Shown: positions 14,401-24,563 of the stretch, one piece after another
How the letters are laid out: each line of letters begins with the position of its first letter
Position numbering within the stretch: the stretch's first letter is position 1
DNA from: Calliphora vicina
Taxonomy: Eukaryota > Arthropoda > Insecta > Diptera > Calliphoridae
Direction of reading: 5' to 3'
Length of the DNA: 64,000 nucleotides
Assembly: GCF_958450345.1 (NCBI RefSeq)
Contig: NC_088780.1
Span: forward strand, 4,772,501-4,836,500
Notes under the pieces: model-generated
The model's database searches: none
The model's input: only the letters and a program-made list of their open reading frames with translations
What the model was told of the DNA's origin: nothing
Position numbers and translations under genes: made by a program

Positions 14401-16129
14401 CTTATAATAAAGCTAACAAAATTATATTAAAATAAAAGATGTTTCGATTATCTTGATTTATATCGAACATGAATTAAAATTTAACTAAATCTAAGAAGTC
14501 ACATCTTCTTACAAAACCCCACAAAAAAAAAACAAATAAACCAGCCCCCCTCAGTAACTAATATAGTCTGGCAATACTATACACTTGAAACGTATAAAAG
14601 GAGAGAAAATTCACTTGATAATTAAATGCTCTTTTACAAAAAACGAAATAGACAAAAAGAAAATTGCCTAATACAAATAAAAACAAATAATAATCGCCAT
14701 TAAAATATGTAACGTAACGTTACAATTTATATTTGTTCATATTAATAATATAGTATAAATTCTAGATACTTTTAATGTAAAAAAATAAATGCTTATTGTG
14801 TCCCCTTTACCTATTTCTGTACTTTTTTGTAAATTCTAGATACTTTGTATTTCTCTGCGTTTTAATATCATTCAAAAACACTGTAAAAATATTAGGAGAG
14901 AGTAGAGTTATTTTCATCAAAACAAATGGCGGACGTAAAGTAGGCAACAAGTATAAATATGTATGGGTATGTATATGTGTGAAGAAATCATCACAAATGA
15001 TGATGTTTTTATAAAATATTTATATGTATGGATACATATGTATGTATTCATATGTATAATTAAGAGGCTTATAAACACTGCGTTTCAAAAACCATTATTG
15101 AAATTGTAAAATATATATTAAATATTACTAATACTAAAAGAACATAAAAAATATATAAAATATATATATATACGCACCCCTAAACGATGTAATATTTTAC
15201 TAAATTTTTCTTTGCCCCGATTTAAATTTGAAAACATTAAAATACAGTTTTATTTTCGTAATTATATAGCTCAAATAGCTGCAGTTAATATACCAGCACC
15301 AGAAAAATATTCTTCTAGTTGTAAGACTAGCTGTAGAACAAATAATTGTAACAAGGGTGGGGGATCGCGCAGCGTTTTAACAACACACACGCACTTATAA
15401 ACGCGTTTGTCAACCTTTTAAGTTTTCTCTTATTTCTTTCTTTTTTTAAACACTTATTTTAGTTTGCTTTTCAAGATTCTCTTTTTACTTTTTATTTTTT
15501 TATAATATAATCACTAAAAAATTACGAGTTGCGAATATTTTTATTTTCTTTCACACTTTTTCGATCACCCTAGAAAGTGTAATGAAAGACAAAGCAAAAC
15601 TCATACAATTTTGTTAAACTTTATTTTTACTATATGATGTGTTGTAAAAATGTGTCACCTTTTAAATATACATATTAAATAGACTTTTTGATAAAAGTTA
15701 AAACAATTAGGTAATTTTATAGAAATTAATTTGCGAAAATTTTCTTTTTTTTCGTTTTTCTTTTGCGAAACACTGCCGCAACGTTGCAACGAGAATGACT
15801 GAACTAAGAGTGTTGCCGGTTTTGAATAATTAAAATAGTACTAAAAAACAATTGTAAATACTACTTTTAGAGCAACACTATAAATAAAGAAATGCCAACC
15901 TATATTTCAATTATTTTATATTTTTCAATTTTTATTTATTTATTCAATTTAATATATATATTAAGATACAGTCTTATCGTCTGGGTAGCCGAAAACTTAT
16001 AAAAACAAATAATAAGAATAGTTATAAGCTTAATGTATTATAATAACTATACTTAGGAATGTATTGCTACATGAATAGCTTTTGTATTACACTATGGATT
16101 AATAAATAAATAAATTATGCATTACTTTA

Positions 16130-16920
16130 TATTTACATAATTTGTTTACATTTAATATTCACATATTCTGTAATGCGCAGGGACTTTCTATTCTGGGATA
16201 TATCGAACACTGGCTACTCTAAAAATACTTTTATCGGTATTAAAAATATTCTAAAGATTCAAAATGTATTTTTTTTTACATTTTGTATAACGATTGTACC
16301 ATATTAAATATTAGATGAAATGTATTTTGGAGAACTATATACCATATTGTGCGGATATTTTATTATAAATAGTAAAAAGATATGCCAATGAACAAAAACT
16401 CCTAAACTAAGCGAGAGCAGGCAAACAATTTTAGTTGAGTTAAGACGTTTTATAGTTAATTCTCAAGCGATTTTAATTGTAAAATACTAAATATTTCCAG
16501 GGAAATTATATTTTGATATAGTACACAATTTTCAATAGAACAGATTTTGAGTTTTTTTCATTTAGTTTTTAAAAATGTTTGACAATTAATCCAAATCTAT
16601 ATATCACTCATTTGCTGCAACGTCGTCATAACTCAAAAAATTTAATTTTTCAGGAGACGAATTTTTACTCCAGATTTTTAAGGAAAATGGCCCAATTTGG
16701 ACAGATAACATCTGGTTCAAAAGTTATTATGAACACATAAACGTCAAAGCACAACAAAAACAATACGTTATTGCAAGTAATAGACAATATGTTATGAAAT
16801 TAGGACAAAATTCTTCTATGACGATCCTAGTTAGAAGCTAGTTCACAAGACTTTGTCAGTTATTAAAACAACTTATTTACATGCAATGCAATGGTGCTAT
16901 TAACCCCGAAATTTGAAGTT
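16130..16920. repeat. Dispersed repeat family B, copy 1
   Basis: This stretch shares ordered blocks with 32880-34117: AATATTCACATATTCTGTA, a TATCGAACAC(T/C)GGCT block, CTAAACTAAGCGAGAGCAGGCAAA near 16404 and CACTCATTTGCTGCAACGTCGTCATAA near 16606. The block AAGCTAGTTCACAAGACTTTGTCAGTTATTAAAACAACTTATTTAC near 16838 is in the opposite orientation in the other copy. No ORF is recognisable. Confidence 0.6.
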
Positions 16921-17288
16921 TATGAAAAGCGATATGAAGAAAAAGTATGGTAAATTCAGTATTGTATTTCCAGCTTTCATTAAAATTGTAATTTTTCAGA
17001 AATCGAAAATAAATATATACCAACTGAAACATAATGAAAGACACATTAGTGTTTTATTAGCCACAGTTAACAACAACAGAATACACTGATATCTTTTGTA
17101 TAGATAAACAAGTGTATTGTGCATAGTTTAAGAGTAAAATTCATTTTTCGGGTTTATATAACCCGACAAATTAATTTTGAGTTGTGTCACTTTCGACACA
17201 AAGTATATGCTTTCGAACTGTGTGTGTGATATGATACTTCCAAATATTATTGATGGCCCTTATTACAGATAATACATAACTACGATAA

Positions 17289-17331
17289 GAAGCTAATAAC
17301 TAAGAACGATTTTTTAGTTATTAGCTTTTTT
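17289..17331. other. Strong hairpin upstream of Ubl4
   Basis: AAGCTAATAACTAA (17291-17304) is followed by its reverse complement TTAGTTATTAGCTT after a loop of about 12 bases. It lies 150-190 bp before the Ubl4 start codon. It could be a small foldback-element scar or promoter-proximal secondary structure; no function is inferred. Confidence 0.5.
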
Positions 17332-17480
17332 GGTAAAAAATATATTCAGTGTTCATTTAAGCGTTGCCAATAAAGTTTAAACTTTGGCAACCCTGTAATC
17401 ATATGTTTTTAGTCTATTATTGCAATTTCTACTAAAAAAGCTATTTATTTGTGTGATTTTTGAGAAACATCCAATTTAAA

Positions 17481-17929
17481 ATGCAAATAATTATTAAAGT
17501 ATTAAAAGGACAGGATTGTACCCTAGATGTAAGTATAAACCAATATTTCAAAAACAACTACACAAAAAATTATATCGTCTATTCAATTTACCGCAGGTTA
17601 CACCCACAACAACAATTTCCCAAATTAAACAACAAATTGAGCAGATATTAAAAATACCACAGGCATCCCAGAAACTTTTACTCTTAGGACGCACTTTAAA
17701 CGACGAACAGACATTATCTGCGTATTCCAACATTAAAGATGGCACAAAACTCAATTTGATTGTAATGAAACAAGAAGGACTACGGGACATAATTTATCGT
17801 TCCTTTCGCAAATACTACAATGAGAACCAATCGGAGCTTTTCACCAGAAGGTTTATGGTAGATTTTGAGGAGAAACTAAAAAATCTTAGTCTTGATGATA
17901 TCGAACGTTTAGCAGAAAACGTACTTTGA
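17481..17929 (+). CDS. Ubiquitin-like protein 4 (Ubl4A/Get5-like)
   Basis: A 126-residue protein encoded by exons 17481-17528 and 17597-17929, split by a 68-bp intron (GAT|GTAAGT ... CCGCAG|GTT). The N-terminal ubiquitin-like fold begins MQIIIKVLKGQDCTLD and continues through LLLLGRTLNDEQTLSAYS and GTKLNLIV (residues 1-74). The C-terminus LKNLSLDDIERLAENVL is the short conserved tail found in Ubl4A. In this family the protein works with Get4 and Bag6 to hand tail-anchored membrane proteins to the TRC40/Get3 ATPase in the cytosol. It is shorter than human UBL4A (157 residues). There is no C-terminal di-glycine, so it is not a conjugated modifier. AATAAA follows near 17997. Confidence 0.9.
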
Positions 17930-18439
17930 ATTTTGTATATTAGAATTTAATGTTTTATTTATAGTTTACGTTTCCAAAAAAATTTTGTTTCTATTTAAAT
18001 AAAAAGAAAATTTAAAAGCATTTTCATTACTTAATTTACTATTACATATAATAAAACTAAATTTTCATACAAACATTTGTTTTATAAACCTTTGATAAAT
18101 TTATTTTAAATTGGGCGTTAAGATTCATTAAATTTAATGTGGATTCCTTATTAAGAAAAAAATTTCCCTTATATACCCCAATCTTTAAACTGATCCCGAT
18201 GATATGTTTATATATTTGGAGAATAAAGTAGGTAAAATACCTATTTTGCCCTTTAAAGGGACTTTATATGAAGAATTTGTACAAAATTGGCCTAAAAACT
18301 ATTGCTATCATAAGGAATAATTAATTATTGTATTATTGTATATTAATTATTACTAATTTGTCAGTTTAATCCTTCTAGTTTTTACCACTAACAAAATAGG
18401 CACGCAACGAATAATATTGCAACAAATCAAGTAACAGTT

Positions 18440-18570
18440 AATTTTTTATAATTTGTTTTATGTTAATATTCATATTTCCTTACAGTCGGCGTTCGGCCGG
18501 ACGAAGACACATTAAATTCTGAGGTGTATCGAACACCGATGATCTTGATTTATGTCCCTAAAGCACAAAA
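18440..18570 (+). repeat. Dispersed repeat family B, short piece
   Basis: It contains GTTAATATTCATATTTCCTTAC, GTTCGGCCGGACGAAG and GGTGTATCGAACACCGATGATC, closely matching 32941-33030 (GGCCTTCGGCCGGACGAAGG, GGGGTGTATCGAACACCGG). The central GTTCGGCCGGAC is palindromic. Confidence 0.65.
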
Positions 18571-19790
18571 AAAAAGTAAGAGAGCTATATTCGGATGTGC
18601 CGAATCTTATATACTATTCACCAAATTATACTTCAAAATAAAAATTTTAAATATTTTTAGATAAACAAAATTTATTTCTTTTTTCCAGTTGTTTTTTTAA
18701 TTTTTTGGAAAAAAAATTTTCGAATTGTTTTTTTTAAATTTTAAAATATTTTTCTTTTGTTTTTTAAATATTTTTTTTTTTAATATTTAGCGAAAAAAAA
18801 CGTTTGGTGAACAAACAAAATTCGACTTAGAAAATATTTTTCCGATTTTGACCCATTGTACACACAAAAAAATAATCGAGGCTATTTCGAGGTAATTTCT
18901 TTTTATATGAGACTGAAAAACTAAATTTTATTATCTATGCCAATAGGTAATTCAAACTATACACTTTTCCTAAAAACTATGTTAATATAACTATTGGAAT
19001 TAGTAATTTGATGTTTGGTATCTTCTTTGATGTTGTTTTTGTTTATTTTATTGTCAATTGAAAATATTTTTGGTGCAAAAGGGTATGTATGAAATTATAT
19101 AAAATTTTAGTTATATTAACTAAGAAACTTTGCAAATGCCATTCTACCCTTGCGTATAGTTAAATTTATACCATATTTTTAGGAAATATAACCTATGGAT
19201 TTTTTTGTGTATAGGTCTTACTTACTATGGTCTTATATACGTCGTTGCAAAGGTCTTTGAAGTATCTATAATTTGATATCCATATTGTCTATATTAATGA
19301 CTTAGAAATCCAGATATAGGTAAAAAATCGAGATTGCCCTGGGTTTTGCTTATACCTCAGCCGTGGACCGATTTGCTCGATTTTAAATAGCAACCGAGTT
19401 GGAAGAATTCCGGAGATATTGATGTATGAATCATTTATGTAAATTTTTTGAGGTCTTCGGAAAGATGATTTCAACAGACAGACGGACAAGGTTTAATCGA
19501 CTCTGCTATCTATAAGGATCCACTCTGCCGTGTTTCTAAATATTACTTTTTCAGTATTCTTTAGAATTATGAAAATTTAATAAAATAAATTGTATTTCTA
19601 AGGAAATCAATTTAATGAACTTGAGCCTAAATAATAATTAATAATATTAATCAAGAATAAACGTTCGACAAAATAACCACTAATGATCCAGAATATATAT
19701 GTATACTTTATAGGGTCAGAAAATTATATTGTGGAAATTACAAACTTATATATACCCTTCTCACGAAGGTGAAGGGTATAAAAAGCAACG
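18560..19790 (+). repeat. Dispersed repeat family A, longest copy
   Basis: The most complete member of the family in the window. It opens with CTATATTCGGATGTGCCGAATC and ACTATTCACC and has a T/A-rich middle. Then come CCGATTTTGACCCATTGTA (about 18840), TCTTATATACGTCGTTGCAAAGGTCTTTGAAG (about 19231), CCATATTGTCTATATTAATGACTTAG (about 19279), GACAGACGGACAAGG (about 19476), GGATCC near 19518 and a tail TATACCCTTCTCACGAAGGTGAAGGGTATA with inverted halves. A segment within it (18895-19190) looks like foreign sequence inserted between blocks. No transposase or reverse transcriptase reading is visible. Confidence 0.7.
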
Positions 19791-19840
19791 AGAACTGACA
19801 CAATTTTTACCGCGTCCAAATTTTTAAAAAGCTTAAAAAC

Positions 19841-20031
19841 CAAGGCGTATTTAACAAGGTGACAGCAGTGGCGAATTGAAATAAATACAGGCGAATTCAC
19901 TTATTTTTTATATATAGAGTTTGACATACGGACGTACGGGCGAATATTTTTTATATATGTAGATTGACATTTGTGCGTGCTATTTCTATAATCAGCTGTG
20001 CTGCCGATGGCACCTTATTAAATGCACCTTG
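19841..20031 (-). mobile_element. MITE family alpha, copy 1 (191 bp)
   Basis: Ends CAAGGCGTATTTAACAAGGTG and CACCTTATTAAATGCACCTTG. The interior has CATACGGACGTACGGGCGAAT and ATAATCAGCTGTGCTGCCGATGG. It is flanked by CTTAAAAAC at 19832-19840 and 20032-20040. The same 191-bp unit recurs at 57159 and 63545, and in split form at 63372. It is non-coding. Confidence 0.85.
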
Positions 20032-20040
20032 CTTAAAAAC

Positions 20041-20335
20041 CAAGGCGAATTTATACAAGGTGCTATCAGTTCTACAAATACAACAATTGGTCTTAACAAA
20101 TGTCAAAAAACAAAAATGAAAAAATAAACAAATATGTATTAAAACTTAATGTAATGTAGATAATTGTATAGTGAGGGCTTTACTTATTTATGTAAAAAAT
20201 AAATATTTTGTTAATACGATTAGAATATGTAGATATTTAAATATAAAAACAAGCTTTGACAACTGTTAAAACCAAAAAGCGAAAAAAAAAATTATCAGCT
20301 GTTTGACTGACTCCACCTTGTATAAATTCGCCTTG
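20041..20335 (+). mobile_element. MITE family beta, copy 1 (295 bp)
   Basis: Ends CAAGGCGAATTTATACAAGGTG and CACCTTGTATAAATTCGCCTTG. The interior has AGTGAGGGCTTTACTTATTTATG and ATTATCAGCTGTTTGACTGACTCC. It is flanked by CTTAAAAAC (20032-20040 and 20336-20344), the same word that flanks the adjacent alpha copy. It shares only the termini with alpha; the interior is different. Confidence 0.85.
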
Positions 20336-20344
20336 CTTAAAAAC

Positions 20345-20582
20345 AGTGCTTTAATCACTGAGTTGACACTTGTAGTAGTTTTCTGACGTTATGTTTTGCT
20401 CCCCTGTTCGTACAGAGTCGTATTTTGTTTATTGGAATTTTTGCGCTGTCGTGAAAAGTTCCCAAACATTGGCTTGCAAATTTTCCACGAGTACAGAGTC
20501 GTATTTTGTATTTGTTTGGGAACTTTCCACGACTGGAACTGCAGCGCAAACAAATTCCTGCTTGTCAAGCAGCTATCATAAG
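20345..20582. repeat. Imperfect palindrome with internal direct repeat
   Basis: TTTGCGCTG...GTCGTGAAAAGTTCCCAAAC (20440-20467) pairs with GTTTGGGAACTTTCCACGAC...CAGCGCAAA (20514-20550). GTACAGAGTCGTATTTTGT occurs directly twice, at 20410 and 20491. The unit lies between two beta MITEs and has no match in the other listed families. It may be another foldback element. Confidence 0.6.
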
Positions 20583-20590
20583 TGCTTGAA

Positions 20591-20835
20591 CAAGGCGAAT
20601 TTATACAAGGTGAAGTCAGTCAAACAGCTGATAACTTTTTTTTCGCTTATTGGTTCTAACAATTATTAAGCTGATTAACAAAACATTTATTTTTTACATA
20701 AATAAGTAAAGCCCTCACTATTCAATTATCTACTCTATATTAAGTTTTAATTCTTATTTGTTTAATTTTTCATTTTTGTTTTTTGATATTTGTTGTTTTT
20801 GTAGAACTGCCACCACCTTGTATGAATTCGCCTTG
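20591..20835 (-). mobile_element. MITE family beta, copy 2
   Basis: A 245-bp copy in the opposite orientation to copy 1. Ends CAAGGCGAATTTATACAAGGTG and CACCTTGTATGAATTCGCCTTG. It is flanked by a perfect 8-bp duplication TGCTTGAA (20583-20590 and 20836-20843). It carries GTAAAGCCCTCACTATTCAATTATC, the reverse of the beta interior. Confidence 0.85.
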
Positions 20836-20862
20836 TGCTTGAAGTTTACTGATGACCTAGGA

Positions 20863-21126
20863 CAAGGCGAAATCATACAAGATGGTGGCAATTCTACAAA
20901 ACCAACAATTGGTCTTAACAAATGTCAAAAATAAAAATTAAAACTTAATATAGAGTAGAAAATTGAATAGTGAGGGCTTTACTTATTTATGTAAATAATA
21001 AATATTTTGTTAATAAGCTTAGAATATGTAGATATTTAGATATAAAAACAAGCTTTGACAGATGCTAGAACTAAAAAGCGAAAAAAAAGTAATCAGCTGT
21101 TTGATTCTTTGTATAAATTCGCCTTG
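20863..21126 (+). mobile_element. MITE family beta, copy 3
   Basis: It starts CAAGGCGAAATCATACAAGATG and ends TTGTATAAATTCGCCTTG, with the AGTGAGGGCTTTACTTATTTATG interior. The flanks ACCTAGGA and ACCTCCTAGGA are only partly alike, so the duplication has changed or the site was rearranged. It lies about 200 bp before the Prx5 start codon and could affect that promoter. Confidence 0.8.
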
Positions 21127-21338
21127 ACCTCCTAGGAGAAGCGCTTGAATCAAGCAGATAAAGATTACAATAATATATATGTTTGTGTGAAGTAACTGCT
21201 TGAATAAATTTCTGTCGCAGAGAAGATTTTTACAAAAAAAACAAACAGCAGAATAATATTTGTTTTTTTTGTTTTGACATTTGTGCCGTAAAAAAATACG
21301 ACGAACGACAAAAATATTTCTACAGAGAAGTTGCAAAA

Positions 21339-22638
21339 ATGCAAATAGCCCGCAGCATTTTCGGAAATTCCTTGTTGAAGAACTATACAATACGTCAATT
21401 ATCCTCGTCAACACGTGCCATGGCTCCTGTAAAGGTATGTTTAAGGATATATAGTTAAACCACTCTTTTATATACATTTTTTAATTTATACAAATTTCAT
21501 AAAATTATGTAATTATACTTCCTGTTTTCTTGAGTATTATATTCATACGTAAGGTCATGGATACTCGTTTGCCTACATTATTATTAAAAATTAAATAAAT
21601 TGTAACATAAAATATACAATATTTAGTTCTTAAACCATTTATAAAATAATGGATATCTAAAGCGTATATCTTCTGTATTTAAGATAATTGTCAATAAAAA
21701 TGTGTGTTCTTAAAGCTTTATTTACTATTTATTATAACGTGTAATAGCTGTGGAAATTTCTATATTTTCACAGCAGTCATTGTAGATATGTTTTTAAAAG
21801 AATACATATACTTTGCAAGTTCTCATATTAATAATGCAAAATTCTAGGTGCCTATTAAACATTTAATGAATTTATAAAAATAAATTGCTTAATCAATAAA
21901 GCTTAAGAATAGTTATTTCAGTTGAAACAATTTAATAGTCACTAAGTGGAATAAGTAAAAGGGTTTATTGCAACAACATTTAAAATGGTTTTTGTAAATT
22001 ATAACTCAGTTTACTAGCTAAATAAATATATATTTTTTTTTATTTATTCATTTGTAATATATGTAGCCATAGTATTTAATATAATTAATTTTTCTTTTTT
22101 AAGGTCGGTGATAAGATCCCCTCCGTGGATTTGTTTGAAGATTCACCTGCTAACAAAATCAATACTGGGGATTTGACTTCTAATAAAAAAGTCATAATTT
22201 TTGGCGTTCCCGGAGCTTTTACTCCTGGATGTTCAAAGGCAAGTACATAATTACGAATTGTCTGTTTCAATGAAAATTATTTAAACAAATTTGATTTGTT
22301 CCCTTTAGACTCATTTGCCAGGATATGTTTCATCTGCTGATAGCTTGAAATCTGAACAAAAGGTGGACGACATTGTATGCGTTTCTGTTAATGATCCATT
22401 TGTAATGTCAGCCTGGGGAAAGGAACATAATGCTGGCGGAAAAGTTCGTATGTTAGCTGATCCTGCAGCATCATTTGCCAAAGCATTAGATTTGACCATT
22501 GACTTGCCACCTTTGGGTGGAGTACGTGCTAAACGTTTTTCTATGGTGGTAGAAAATGGAGAAGTTAAAGAATTGAATGTTGAACCAGATGGCACTGGCC
22601 TAAGCTGCTCCTTGGCTAATAATATTGGCAAAAAATAA
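21339..22638 (+). CDS. Prx5: Peroxiredoxin 5 (mitochondrial/cytosolic thioredoxin peroxidase)
   Basis: A 186-residue atypical 2-Cys peroxiredoxin that reduces hydrogen peroxide and alkyl hydroperoxides. Exons are 21339-21434, 22104-22238 and 22309-22638. The second intron has a GC donor (TCAAAG|GCAAGT) and a normal TTTAG acceptor; only that choice keeps GCSK|THLPGY in frame. Residues 1-27 are Arg/Ser-rich without acids, a likely mitochondrial leader. Met28 begins the MAPVKVGDKIP stretch, a second start that would give the cytosolic form, as in vertebrates. The peroxidatic cysteine is Cys75 in GAFTPGCSK and the resolving cysteine is Cys177 in GTGLSCSLA. The C-terminus GKK is not a typical peroxisomal signal. 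It converges with Cbp20, 231 bp away. Confidence 0.95.
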
Positions 22639-22869
22639 CTTGTATATAAAAATTCCAATACGTGTATTTAATTATCAATACAAGATTATAATAAAAGTAT
22701 AGTAAATACTAATAACTTCTGTTTATTACTTATTTTGTAAATGTACTAAAATGTTAGCAGAGGTGTTTTATTGAGTTTTAGGTACACCGCGAAAATTAAA
22801 ATATTTAAATCTTTCAATAATATTAACGCATGTATTATGTAGAAAAAAATAAATTTATTTGCAACTAAG

Positions 22870-23457
22870 TCATCGATTATCAGTATTTGGAACAAGTTTT
22901 TGTGATAATAATTTGCCATAACCACCTCGGCCGGCATCATAATCTGTACGATATTCATCACGTACTTGTCCTCCTGTCTTGCCACGTCCATACTGCCGTC
23001 CCTCAATAAATCCAGCATCCCAGTCTACACGAATTAGACGGTCATCTAAACGTGTCCCATTAACATATCTGTCAACCAATATAAACATAAATGAGGTGTT
23101 CTTATTATGAAAATATGTGAGAGAAAACTAAACCTCATTGCTATTTCAGCTTCATTTCTCTGGTAATATTCTACGAAACAGAATCCACAAGGTGTTTTTT
23201 TATATTTATCCAGTCCCATGATAATTCTTCTAACCTCACCACATCTTGAAAATAGTTCATGAATTTGTTCCTCGGTTGTGTAAAAAGATAAATTTCCGAC
23301 ATACAATGTGGTAGTGTCTCGTAATGAGCGTTCTTGTTCGGACCGAGACCCCTTAAAGAAAAATTAATAATGATTTGTTTTTATACTTTTATAGCAAGAT
23401 AAATACCTTAAAATGCTGGTCGCGGTATGAACTTAAATCTACTGAACTACTTGACAT
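22870..23457 (-). CDS. Cbp20: Nuclear cap-binding protein subunit 2 (CBP20)
   Basis: A 155-residue protein from three exons: 23457-23407, 23351-23134 and 23068-22870. It holds one RNA-recognition motif with RNP2 LYVGNL and RNP1 GFCFVEYY (about residues 34-110). The N-terminus SSYRDQHFKGSRSEQE and the C-terminal Arg/Gly tail QYGRGKTGGQVRDEYRTDYD are typical of CBP20, and both contribute to binding the 7-methylguanosine cap. With CBP80 it forms the nuclear cap-binding complex that acts in splicing, export and small-RNA pathways. Its length equals that of animal homologues. The start region lies next to a MITE inserted about 130 bp upstream (23586-23823). Confidence 0.95.
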
Positions 23458-23585
23458 TATTTAATTATTCGGTTAATAAATAAAAATTTTAGAAATTTTT
23501 GTTTACAAGAAAAATCACAAAACGCCGCTTTTTCTTCGATGATGGTTGTCAAAAATTATGTAGTTGTTGTTATTATCCAGTGACA

Positions 23586-23823
23586 CAAGGCGAATCTATA
23601 GAAGGTGACGACAGAACTACAACAAATACAACATGTACAGGTACTTTGTTTTTGTAAAAAGATAAGTGAACTGTCAAAGTTGTCTGTGGTTGTTTTTGCT
23701 TTTGGGTTTTTTGTATTTTTCGCCACAACAAACACAAGTGAATTGACAGTTCACTTGTCTACACAACTGAATAAAAATATAATCAGCTGTTCTTCTGTCG
23801 TAACCTTCTATAGATTCGCCTCG
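23586..23823 (+). mobile_element. MITE family delta, copy 1
   Basis: A 238-bp element with ends CAAGGCGAATCTATAGAAGGTGACGACAG and CTGTCGTAACCTTCTATAGATTCGCCTCG. A perfect 8-bp duplication CAGTGACA flanks it (23578-23585, 23824-23831). The interior contains AGTGAACTGTCAAAGTTG, GTGAATTGACAGTTCAC and the ATAATCAGCTGTTC word also seen in alpha and beta. Confidence 0.85.
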
Positions 23824-24024
23824 CAGTGACACTTCTCTATTTTGGTTTATTATTGGTTGGCAATGCATGGCCCATTAATTGTCAATACTAAAACAGATTA
23901 ACCCTCTAATCGGCAAGGCTGCCTTTTGGCGAGTATTTTAAATGTATGTAATGCTGCTTTATTTGGTTATTTTTCCCGTTATAACGGTAAATATGTGTAA
24001 AGAGACAAACAATTTACTTAGTGT

Positions 24025-24257
24025 CAAAGTAAATTAATAAAGTAGCGACAGTACTACAACAAATACAACATTTACAAAAACCACAAGCAATTTTGTTTTT
24101 GGTTTAAGGTCTGAGCTGTCAAAGTTGCCTGTTGTTGTTTTTGCTTTTGGGCTTGTTGTATTTTTCGCCACAACAACCACAAGTGAATTGACAGTTCAGA
24201 CCAAAGTAAAAAAAATAGTCAGCTGTTCTACTGAGTCTACTTTATTAATTTACTTTG
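24025..24257 (+). mobile_element. MITE family delta variant with altered termini
   Basis: A 233-bp element whose interior matches delta (ACAACAAATACAACATTTAC, TTTTTGCTTTTGGGC, ACAAGTGAATTGACAGTTCAG) but whose ends are CAAAGTAAATTAATAAAGTAG and CTACTTTATTAATTTACTTTG. It is flanked by CTTAGTGT at 24017-24024 and 24258-24265. Both copies of the terminal short motif differ from the other families in the same way (AAAGTA in place of AAGGYG). Confidence 0.85.
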
Positions 24258-24563
24258 CTTAGTGTGATAAACAAGAACGTGCATTTGTCTTTTGTTTGTT
24301 TTTATTCCCACGTATTTCTTTCTTTTTTCAAACAATAACCTGGTATATTATTTTACCTCGAAATAAAATTGGCCGGTTAGAGGGTTAATTGTCGAAACTA
24401 TATCAAAGAAAGACAAGAGAAAATAGGATAAATTTTGTTGTATTTTCTATTGCACACACAAACTAAGAATAAATAAATTTTTCTTACCATTTATTTTATT
24501 TATTTTAAGTGGTACTGTGATAAAATGCAAATAATCCTCCTGTAAATTAATATTTTAAAAAAC

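Larger units (their letters stand above)
11487..17400. other. 5' UTR and upstream intergenic region between wrd (-) and Ubl4 (+)
   Basis: No protein-coding exon is supported here. Just upstream of the wrd start is a CAG-rich leader (GCAGCAGCAGCAGC on the minus strand near 11520). On the minus strand near 15785-15810, TTCAGTCATTCTCGTTGCAACG contains an Inr-like TCAGT and may be the distal wrd promoter; this is inference only. Elsewhere there are a 21-bp direct duplication at 12821-12862 (AAATCATACATGTTTCACCTA repeated), TATATA and TATG tracts near 15020 and 15150, and a family B repeat at 16130-16920. Confidence 0.5.
17930..21338. other. Repeat-filled intergenic region between Ubl4 and Prx5
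   Basis: Apart from the Ubl4 3' UTR and the Prx5 5' UTR, this stretch is almost entirely repeats: a short family B piece (18440-18570), a long family A copy (18560-19790) and five adjacent MITE-like units (19841-21126). No gene is supported. Confidence 0.7.

Noticed and set aside
15212..15400. Open frame of 62 codons beginning near 15212
   Set aside because: It has no ATG start, splice context, recognisable motif or coding-like composition.
19019..19489. Minus-strand open frame within family A
   Set aside because: It overlaps a repeat whose other copies do not keep the frame open, so it is not a conserved protein.
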